Source of the DNA: Lachnospiraceae bacterium UBA7027 | GTDB lineage: Bacteria; Bacillota; Clostridia; Lachnospirales; Lachnospiraceae | Assembly: GCA_002494135.1 (NCBI GenBank) | Contig: DLBG01000114.1 | Coordinates: 1-14,821 of the forward strand | Direction of reading: 5' to 3' | DNA: 14,821 nt | In this document: piece after piece, positions 6,220 through 13,127 of the stretch | Layout: the number at the start of each line of letters is the position of its first letter | Position numbering within the stretch: position 1 is the first letter of the stretch | Program-made: the position numbers and the translations under genes | Notes under the pieces: generated by a model | What the model saw: the letters and a program-made list of their open reading frames with translations, nothing else | Told to the model about the DNA's origin: nothing | Databases searched by the model: none

Positions 6220-6918
6220 TTACAGACCCCTTCCCGTTGCCAGTGTAACGAAATAAACCCGGCTGATTCCCACACTTTTCAAGGCCGCTGCAGCAGCACC
6301 GACCGTACTTCCCGTGGTATAGATATCATCAACCAGTATTACAGTCTCTAATTTTACATCATTTTCGGGAATATGAAAAGCCTTTTTCATATTATTTTGG
6401 CGCTCTGCGCGGCTTAGCTTCTTCTGTACTTTGGTCGGATGTGCCCTGAAAAGAAAGTCCTCTTTTACGGGAATTTTCGTGATTTCAAAAATCCCGTCCG
6501 CAAGAATGGCCGACTGGTTATAGCCGCGTTCCCTGAGGCGTTTTTCGGAAAGAGGAATGGGAATCAGGGCATCCGGCGACAGTGCCGTAAGGCGCGCTCC
6601 CAGAATCCGGCCCATCTGCCGGCCGTAATATTCGCCGTAATCGGGTCTGCCGAGGTTTTTAAACTGTGAAACGGAATCGTGAACGGATGCGTATTCGTAG
6701 AGAGAAAAGCCACCGTCGAAGGCACGTGGCGTACGAAGACAGTCGTAACAGAAAATTTCTCCGGGTTCGGAGACGTGTTTGCCGCACTTTCTGCAATGCG
6801 GCGGTGGGACGAGGCGCGGAATTTCAGAGCATTCGGGACAGATTTCCTCGTCCCTTCCGAGCGCCCTGTCGCAAATCGGGCAGTGCCTCGGAAAGAACAG
6901 TTCGTTTATGAAATTCAT
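6220..6918 (-). CDS. comF: ComF family protein (double zinc ribbon plus phosphoribosyltransferase domain)
   Basis: ComF/ComFC proteins are needed for DNA uptake in competent bacteria, and their wider family occurs in many species not known to be competent. The 232-aa product has two N-terminal zinc ribbons (Cys13/16 with Cys27/30, and Cys42/45 with Cys57/60) and a type I phosphoribosyltransferase fold with the PRPP-binding loop VDDIYTTGST at 196-205. The conserved stretch IPIPLSEKRLRERGYNQ lies at about 120-135. Length is normal. The ATG at 6916-6918 is one base after the recD2 stop. A very strong AAGGAGGTG (6932-6940) lies about 15 nt upstream, farther than usual, and no in-frame start lies closer to it. 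No comFA helicase partner is next to it, which is common in Clostridia. Confidence 0.93.
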   Translation of the reverse strand: MNFINELFFPRHCPICDRALGRDEEICPECSEIPRLVPPPHCRKCGKHVSEPGEIFCYDCLRTPRAFDGGFSLYEYASVHDSVSQFKNLGRPDYGEYYGRQMGRILGARLTALSPDALIPIPLSEKRLRERGYNQSAILADGIFEITKIPVKEDFLFRAHPTKVQKKLSRAERQNNMKKAFHIPENDVKLETVILVDDIYTTGSTVGAAAAALKSVGISRVYFVTLATGRGL

Positions 6919-6919
6919 T

Positions 6920-9151
6920 TTATCCGGGGAACACCTCCTTTAGCCGCTCCTTAAGTCCGGTCCGCCGTTTCTGCTCGCCATCCGTGGCCACCATGTTCTC
7001 CACACAGCCTAAGCGGCCTAAAATCATCACAAGGCTGCTGCCGCGGCTGACGGCAGTATACAGAAGATTTCTGGTAAAGAGCATTCTCGGCCCGTCCACC
7101 AGCGGAAGGATGACTGCCGGATACTCACTGCCCTGCGATTTGTGGATGGTAATGGCATAAGCAAGTTCCAGCTCTTCGAGCATTTCTTTGGCATATTCCA
7201 CCTCACGGTGATCGTCAAAGCAAACCGTCAGCGTTTTTTCAAAGGCATTGACGCCGGTCACGCTGCCCGTGTCGCCGTTGAAAATACCTTCTCCCTCTTC
7301 TCCCGTAATGCCATTGATTCCTTTTACAATCCATTTGACATTATAGTTGTTCTTTGTCTGCATCACCTTGTCGCCGACACGGAAAATCGTTTCGCCGCGT
7401 TTTAACTCGCCCTTTCCTTTCTCAGGCGGATTCAGGGAAGCCTGCAGCATTTCGTTTAATGCCGCGGTTCCGAAATTTCCGACCTTCGTCGGGCTTAAAA
7501 CCTGTACCGAGAAGGGGTCGATATGAAATTTTGCGGGTATTTTTTCACGGATCAGCAGTACCAGATCGCGGTAGATATCCGATGCCCTGGATCTCTCCAC
7601 AAAGAAGAAATCGCCTCCCTTTGCCGAAAGATCGGGAAAGGTTCCCCTGCGGATTCGGTCCGCGTTTAAAACGATATCCCCGCCGCCGGACTGACGGTAA
7701 ATGGTCTCTAACGTAACGCCCGCAAAAAGTTTCGATGCAATCAGATCTTTTAAAACGTTTCCGGGTCCCACGCTCGGAAGCTGGGCCGCATCGCCCGACA
7801 GAATCAGTCTGGTTCCCGGCATCAGTGCACGAAGCAGGGCGGAAAAGAGGAAGGTATCCACCATGGACATTTCATCCACGATGACAACATCGACCTCCAG
7901 GGGATTCATTTCGTTTCGGTTAAATACCGGTACGTCCTCGTCCTGTTCGGATGCGCCGTTTACTTCCAGGAGACGGTGAATGGTTTTCGCATTGTATCCC
8001 GTTGCCTCTTCCATTCTTTTTGCCGCGCGTCCCGTAGGCGCACACAGAGCCACAATCTGGGACTGTGAATCAAAATAGCGGATAATGGCGCGGATGGTTG
8101 ATGTTTTTCCCGTTCCGGGCCCCCCGGTTAAAATAAGAATCCCGTTCTTAACGGCTTCAAGCACTGCCTCGGTCTGTACCTCATCGAGTACGGTGCCTTC
8201 TTCCTTTATTTCCTCCACAACGGCAAGGACCTTTGCCTTTTCCGGACCGTTTAACGGTCTGTCCGAGAAGGCTTCCTTTAGATCCCTTAATCTTCCCGCC
8301 GCCTGAAGCTCCGCCAGATAGACGGATTTTAAGAAAACTCTTTCCCCGTCCTTTATGACAATTAGGCCGTCCATCATCATCGGAACGATTTCTTCCGAAA
8401 CGGACTCCCGGTTCAGCGAAAGCAGGGTTGCCGCATCCGACAGAAGATCCTCTTTGTCCGCATAGGTATGGCCTTCCGTGAGAGCTTCTTTTAAACAGTG
8501 GAGGATTCCTCCCCGGATTCGTTTCAGGGATGAGAGGGAGATTCCCGCTTTTGCACCGATTTCATCCGCGGTTTTAAAACCGATTCCGCGAATGTCCTCT
8601 GCCAGTCGGTAGGGATTCTCTTTCATAATCTGATAAAGATCCGCTTTGTAGCGTTCATAGATGCGAAGAGCCACGGAATTTGAAATTCCGAGGGTGGATA
8701 AATAAATCATTGCCTCGCGCAGTTCTCTTTTTTCCAGAATCTGCACGCCGATTTCACGAGCCATGCGTTCGGAAATGCCTTTGATTTCGGCCAGTCTTTC
8801 AGGCTCCTCTTCCATAATCCGGAAGGTGTCGTTTCCAAACTTCTTAACAATTCTCGAAGCCAGCGCCGCCCCGACGCCCTTTATCGCGCCCGAAGCCAGG
8901 TACCGCTCCGTGCTTAATTTGTCTTCCGGGGGCAAAACAAGAAAAGAGGACACTTTGATCTGCATCCCGTAAGTCGGATGCATTACCATTTCGCCCTCCA
9001 ATTCCACTAAATCACCCGGATCAATCCCCGCCGTAATACCGACGCATTTGATTTCACCGTCCTCAAGTTCGTCACAGACGAAATTGAAAATGCCGTACCC
9101 GTTCTCGGGATTGCGGTAGGTGTAATATTCGACATAACCTTTATATTTCAT
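6920..9151 (-). CDS. recD2: ATP-dependent 5'-3' DNA helicase RecD2
   Basis: A stand-alone superfamily 1B helicase implicated in DNA repair and replication-fork maintenance, working without RecBC. The 743-aa product begins with an OB-like domain (about 1-75), then helix-hairpin-helix segments (about 85-205, with IKGVG, IKGIS and IRGIGFKTADEIG). The helicase core follows: Walker A GGPGTGKT at 343-350, the APTGRAAKRM motif at 371-380, Walker B VIVDEMSMVD at 423-432, the GDAAQLPSVGPG motif at 453-464 and the C-terminal motif TIHKSQGSEYP at 668-678, then YTAVSRG. The extended N-terminus separates RecD2 from the RecBCD subunit RecD. The ATG at 9149-9151 begins 2 nt after the mreB stop; the ribosome-binding site (AAGG directly before ATG) is poor, so translational coupling to mreB is likely. 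Confidence 0.95.
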   Translation of the reverse strand: MKYKGYVEYYTYRNPENGYGIFNFVCDELEDGEIKCVGITAGIDPGDLVELEGEMVMHPTYGMQIKVSSFLVLPPEDKLSTERYLASGAIKGVGAALASRIVKKFGNDTFRIMEEEPERLAEIKGISERMAREIGVQILEKRELREAMIYLSTLGISNSVALRIYERYKADLYQIMKENPYRLAEDIRGIGFKTADEIGAKAGISLSSLKRIRGGILHCLKEALTEGHTYADKEDLLSDAATLLSLNRESVSEEIVPMMMDGLIVIKDGERVFLKSVYLAELQAAGRLRDLKEAFSDRPLNGPEKAKVLAVVEEIKEEGTVLDEVQTEAVLEAVKNGILILTGGPGTGKTSTIRAIIRYFDSQSQIVALCAPTGRAAKRMEEATGYNAKTIHRLLEVNGASEQDEDVPVFNRNEMNPLEVDVVIVDEMSMVDTFLFSALLRALMPGTRLILSGDAAQLPSVGPGNVLKDLIASKLFAGVTLETIYRQSGGGDIVLNADRIRRGTFPDLSAKGGDFFFVERSRASDIYRDLVLLIREKIPAKFHIDPFSVQVLSPTKVGNFGTAALNEMLQASLNPPEKGKGELKRGETIFRVGDKVMQTKNNYNVKWIVKGINGITGEEGEGIFNGDTGSVTGVNAFEKTLTVCFDDHREVEYAKEMLEELELAYAITIHKSQGSEYPAVILPLVDGPRMLFTRNLLYTAVSRGSSLVMILGRLGCVENMVATDGEQKRRTGLKERLKEVFPG

Positions 9152-9153
9152 CC

Positions 9154-10149
9154 TTAAGGTTCCGTATTGCTTTCTGCAAGGAATTCCACGTATTTGCCGG
9201 TACCGATTGCCACGCAGGTCATGGGTTCCTCGGCCGTCATGGTGTTGATTCCGGTTCTGGACTCGATGAGTTCTTCCAGTCCGCGCAGCATGCTGCCGCC
9301 GCCGGTAAGAACGATTCCTCTGTCCGCAATATCCGCTGCCAGTTCGGGAGGAGTGTGCTCCAAAACACCGTGGATGGCTTCGACGATTTTGGATGTCGTT
9401 TCACGAAGGGCATCCTCGATTTCCTCGCTGGATACGGTTACGGAGTTCGGAAGACCGGTTAAGATGTTGAGTCCTCTTACGTCCATATGGTTGACTTCGG
9501 GAAGCTTGTATGCCGCGCCGATTTTAATCTTGATATCTTCCGCGGTACGCTCACCAATCATTAAGTTGTGATTCTTCTTCATGTAGCGGACGATGGCTTC
9601 GTCAAAATCGTCTCCCGCGATGGGAAGGGAGTCGCTGACCACGGTTCCGCCGAGTGAAATAACCGCGATATCGGTGGTTCCGCCGCCGATGTCCACAATC
9701 ATGTTTCCGCAGGGCTTGCCGATGTCAATTCCCGCACCGATGGCTGCCGCAATGGGCTCTTCGATGATGGAAACCTCTCTTGCGCCTGCCTGATAGGTTG
9801 CGTCCTCTACCGCCTTGCGTTCCACTTCCGTAACACGGGAAGGTACACAGACGGAAATTCTGGGTTTGCGGAAGGTCTTCTTACCCAGCGCTTTCTGGAT
9901 AAAATATTTCATCATCTTCTCTGTTACGGTGTAGTTGGAAATAACACCTTTCCGAAGAGGACGAACCGCTACGATATTTCCGGGAGTACGGCCGAGCATG
10001 AGTCTGGCATCCTCTCCGATTGCCTTGATTTTCTTTGTATCCACGTCGTAAGCCACAACCGACGGTTCTTTTAATACAACGCCCTTTCCTCTGACATATA
10101 CGAGGACGGAGGCGGTACCCAAATCGATTCCGATATCCGTAAACTGCAT
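9154..10149 (-). CDS. mreB: Rod-shape-determining protein, MreB/Mbl family
   Basis: A bacterial actin that polymerises on the inner face of the membrane and steers elongation-phase peptidoglycan synthesis. The 331-aa product has all family signatures: phosphate-1 loop DIGIDLGTASVLVY (5-18), phosphate-2 loop IVDIGGGTTDIAVIS (151-165), IIEEPIAAAIGAG (128-140) and the adenosine motif GIVLTGGGSMLRG (278-290). The N-terminus lacks an obvious amphipathic extension. AAAGGG lies about 7 nt before the ATG at 10147-10149. It is not followed by mreC/mreD, so this may be an extra paralogue (MreB, Mbl or MreBH type); the sequence alone does not decide. It is the first gene of the run leading to cdaA-cdaR-glmM and has its own promoter. 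Confidence 0.95.
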   Translation of the reverse strand: MQFTDIGIDLGTASVLVYVRGKGVVLKEPSVVAYDVDTKKIKAIGEDARLMLGRTPGNIVAVRPLRKGVISNYTVTEKMMKYFIQKALGKKTFRKPRISVCVPSRVTEVERKAVEDATYQAGAREVSIIEEPIAAAIGAGIDIGKPCGNMIVDIGGGTTDIAVISLGGTVVSDSLPIAGDDFDEAIVRYMKKNHNLMIGERTAEDIKIKIGAAYKLPEVNHMDVRGLNILTGLPNSVTVSSEEIEDALRETTSKIVEAIHGVLEHTPPELAADIADRGIVLTGGGSMLRGLEELIESRTGINTMTAEEPMTCVAIGTGKYVEFLAESNTEP

Positions 10150-10166
10150 TTCAAAACCCTTTCTTA

Positions 10167-10197
10167 AATAAACCCGCGCAATACGCTCGGGTTTATT
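10167..10197 (-). terminator. Terminator-like hairpin between uvrA and mreB
   Basis: A perfect 10-bp inverted repeat (arms 10167-10176 and 10188-10197, AATAAACCCG/CGGGTTTATT) with an 11-nt loop lies 39 nt beyond the uvrA stop. On the minus strand it ends in TTTATTT, a short U-tract partly inside the stem, so termination of uvrBA transcripts is plausible though not ideal. On the plus strand it would be followed by a better T-rich run, but no plus-strand gene reads into it. Confidence 0.6.
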
Positions 10198-10226
10198 ATT
10201 TTACACTGTCTGTGCGTTTCCTTCAA
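10198..10226 (-). promoter_or_regulatory. Sigma-A promoter for mreB and the downstream operon
   Basis: On the minus strand, TTGAAG (10221-10226) and TAAAAT (10198-10203) are spaced by exactly 17 nt. The -35 box starts 10 nt after the uvrA stop. The -10 box directly touches the terminator-like hairpin at 10167-10197, and the predicted start, near 10191, falls within one arm of that hairpin, giving a leader of about 42 nt before mreB. Confidence 0.7.
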
Positions 10227-10235
10227 GGGGGATTT

Positions 10236-13127
10236 TCATTTTTTCACACGACCCTTTTTCGCCGCCGTCCCGGAATGCTTTTTCAGAATCTTTGCGACAT
10301 ACTGTCCCGTGTAGGATTCTTTTACCTTCGCGATTTCCTCGGGAGTTCCGGTCGCAATAACCGTTCCGCCCTTATCGCCGCCCTCCGGACCCATATCGAT
10401 GATATAGTCCGCGGTCTTGATAACGTCCAGGTTATGTTCGATGACAACAACCGTATTGCCGCCGTCGGTTAAACGTTTGAGAATGTCCACCAGTTTGTGA
10501 ACGTCCGCAAAATGAAGTCCCGTGGTCGGTTCGTCCAGAATATAGATGGTCTTTCCGGTACTGCGCTTCGAAAGCTCGGTAGCCAGTTTGATACGCTGTG
10601 CCTCGCCGCCGGATAACGTGGTGGACGGCTGCCCGAGCTTAATATAGGTTAAGCCCACATCGTAAAGCGTCTGGATTTTATTCCGGATGGAAGGCACATT
10701 TTCAAAAAACGGCAGTGCCTCTTCAACCGTCATGTTCAAAACATCCGAAATATTCTTTCCCTTGTATTTCACATCCAGGGTTTCGCGGTTATAGCGTTTG
10801 CCCTTGCAGACTTCGCAGGGAACATAGACATCCGGAAGGAAATGCATTTCAATCTTGATAATTCCGTCTCCCTGGCAGGCTTCACAGCGTCCGCCCTTTA
10901 CATTAAAGCTGAAACGTCCCTTGGCAAAGCCCTTGGCCTTGGCATCGGAGGTGTTGGCAAACAAATCGCGGATGATATCAAACATGCCGGTATAAGTGGC
11001 CGGGTTGGATCTGGGTGTCCTTCCGATGGGCGACTGGTCGATGTCGATGACCTTGTCGAGTTTCTCCACACCTTTGATGGATTTATGCTTCCCGGGAATC
11101 GTGATGGCCCGGTTTAATTTCTTGGCAAGACTCTTGTAAAGAATTTCGTTAATCAGAGAACTCTTTCCCGAACCGGAAACACCGGTGACGCAGGTAAAAA
11201 TACCCAGCGGGATTTTCACATCGATATTCTTTAGATTATTCTCGGCCGCGCCCCTGATTTCCAAAAATCCGGTCGGCTTCTTTCTTACTTCGGGAACGGG
11301 AATAAACTTCTTTCCGCTTAAGTACTGTCCGGTTACGGACTCCGGAACCTTCATGATATCCTCTGCCGTACCGAGAGCCGTTACGCATCCGCCCTCCGAA
11401 CCTGCACCGGGCCCGATGTCAACGATGTAATCCGCGGCATACATGGTATCCTCGTCATGTTCCACAACGATTAATGTATTTCCGAGGTCCCTTAAATTTT
11501 TCAGCGCATTTAAAAGCTTGTCGTTATCTCTCTGATGAAGGCCGATACTGGGCTCATCAAGAATGTAGCAGACACCGACCAGACCGGAACCGATCTGTGT
11601 CGCCAGACGGATTCTCTGCGCCTCGCCGCCGGAAAGCGATGAGGTTGCCCGGGCAAGCGTTAAATAATCCAGTCCGACTTCCTGTAAGAAACCGACTCTG
11701 GCAATGATTTCTTTTAACACCCTTCCGCCGATAAGCTGCTCCCTTTCACTTAAGGAGAGGTTATTCAGATATGTCAGAAGATCCGTTACGGAATAATTCG
11801 TAATCTCATAAATATTCTTTCCCGCCACGGTAACCGCAAGGGAAGTCGGTTTCAGACGCATGCCTCTGCAGGCGCTGCAGGGTGTGATATTCATGAATTT
11901 CTCGTATTCCTGCTTCATGGTCTCGGAGAAGGTTTCACGGTATCTGCGTTCCTCGTTGCGGATCAGTCCCTCAAAAGCCGTGGGATAAACGCCCCGGCCT
12001 CTCTGACCGATATAGTGCACATCCACGCTTTCTTCGGTACCGTTTATCAGGATGTCTTTTACTTTGTCGGACAGTTTTTCAAACGGGGTATCCAGCGAAA
12101 ATTTAAAATGTTTCGCCATGGCCTCCAAAAGGGCATGGGTAAAACTTCCGGTATCCTTGCTCGATGCCCATCCCGGTGCCTGAATGGCTCCTTCGTTTAA
12201 GGAAAGACCCGTGTCCGGAATCATCAGCTGTGCATCAAATTCCATGGAATAACCGATACCGGCACAGACAGGGCAGGCTCCGAACGGATTGTTGAAGGAG
12301 AAACTCCTCGGTTCAATCTCTTCGATGGAAACGCCGCAGTCCGGACAGGAGAAGCTTCTGGAAAAATGCAGTTCTTCCCCGCCGATGACATCCACCGTCA
12401 TAAGGCCTTCCGCAATCTCCAGAACGTTTTCGATGGAAGACGACAAACGCATCAGAATCTCCGGTTTGATGACGAGACGGTCCACCACGATATCGATGTT
12501 GTGCTTGATGTTTTTGTCGAGTTTAATCTCTTCCGTCAGCTCATACAGATTTCCGTCGATACGGGCACGTACGTATCCGTTCTTTCCGGCACGCTCCAGA
12601 ATTTTGGCATGCTCCCCCTTCTTGCCGCGGACAACCGGTGCAAGCAGCTGGATTTTCGTACCCTCTTTTAATCTCATAATCTGGTCTGCCATTTCATCCA
12701 CGGTCTGTCTGCGGATTTCCTTTCCGCACTGCGGACAGTGGGGCACCCCGATTCTTGCATACAAAAGCCGGAAATAATCATAAATCTCCGTTACGGTACC
12801 CACCGTGGAACGGGGATTCCGGTTCGTGGATTTCTGATCGATGCTGATGGCGGGCGAAAGTCCGTCAATTCGCTCCACATCCGGTTTCTCCATCTGCCCG
12901 AGGAACTGACGGGCGTAAGAAGAAAGCGACTCCATGTAACGACGCTGCCCTTCCGCATAAATGGTATCGAAAGCGAGCGACGATTTTCCGGAGCCGGAAA
13001 GTCCCGTGAATACCACAAAACGATTTCTCGGAATATCCACGCTGATATTTTGTAAGTTATTCTCTTTGGCACCGCGCAGGCGGATCAGCTCCCCCTTGGG
13101 GAGCATCTTCACTTCGTCCGGATGCAT
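10236..13127 (-). CDS. uvrA: Excinuclease ABC subunit A (UvrA)
   Basis: The damage-sensing ATPase of nucleotide excision repair; a UvrA dimer scans DNA and loads UvrB at lesions. The 963-aa product has two ABC ATPase halves. The first has Walker A GLSGSGKS (42-49), signature LSGGEAQR (498-505) and Walker B ILDEPS (522-527). The second has Walker A GVSGSGKS (649-656), signature LSGGEAQR (838-845) and ILDEPT (863-868). Zinc-binding cysteine pairs lie at 131/134, 261/264, 285/288, 417/420, 748/751 and 771/774; the 748-774 module is the DNA-recognition zinc finger. It has the expected length and all key residues. The ATG at 13125-13127 follows AGAGGTG and overlaps uvrB by 19 nt. A perfect GC-rich 7-bp hairpin (13088-13104) falls in codons 8-14. 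Regulation, such as a LexA site, would lie upstream of uvrB, outside the window. Confidence 0.98.
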   Translation of the reverse strand: MHPDEVKMLPKGELIRLRGAKENNLQNISVDIPRNRFVVFTGLSGSGKSSLAFDTIYAEGQRRYMESLSSYARQFLGQMEKPDVERIDGLSPAISIDQKSTNRNPRSTVGTVTEIYDYFRLLYARIGVPHCPQCGKEIRRQTVDEMADQIMRLKEGTKIQLLAPVVRGKKGEHAKILERAGKNGYVRARIDGNLYELTEEIKLDKNIKHNIDIVVDRLVIKPEILMRLSSSIENVLEIAEGLMTVDVIGGEELHFSRSFSCPDCGVSIEEIEPRSFSFNNPFGACPVCAGIGYSMEFDAQLMIPDTGLSLNEGAIQAPGWASSKDTGSFTHALLEAMAKHFKFSLDTPFEKLSDKVKDILINGTEESVDVHYIGQRGRGVYPTAFEGLIRNEERRYRETFSETMKQEYEKFMNITPCSACRGMRLKPTSLAVTVAGKNIYEITNYSVTDLLTYLNNLSLSEREQLIGGRVLKEIIARVGFLQEVGLDYLTLARATSSLSGGEAQRIRLATQIGSGLVGVCYILDEPSIGLHQRDNDKLLNALKNLRDLGNTLIVVEHDEDTMYAADYIVDIGPGAGSEGGCVTALGTAEDIMKVPESVTGQYLSGKKFIPVPEVRKKPTGFLEIRGAAENNLKNIDVKIPLGIFTCVTGVSGSGKSSLINEILYKSLAKKLNRAITIPGKHKSIKGVEKLDKVIDIDQSPIGRTPRSNPATYTGMFDIIRDLFANTSDAKAKGFAKGRFSFNVKGGRCEACQGDGIIKIEMHFLPDVYVPCEVCKGKRYNRETLDVKYKGKNISDVLNMTVEEALPFFENVPSIRNKIQTLYDVGLTYIKLGQPSTTLSGGEAQRIKLATELSKRSTGKTIYILDEPTTGLHFADVHKLVDILKRLTDGGNTVVVIEHNLDVIKTADYIIDMGPEGGDKGGTVIATGTPEEIAKVKESYTGQYVAKILKKHSGTAAKKGRVKK

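Noticed and set aside
9167..9571. A 134-codon plus-strand open frame opposite mreB
   Set aside because: Ser/Pro-rich shadow of the conserved mreB coding sequence, with no supporting signals.
12289..12777. A 162-codon plus-strand open frame opposite uvrA
   Set aside because: Mirror of the conserved uvrA zinc-finger region, low in plausible protein features, and with no promoter or ribosome-binding site.
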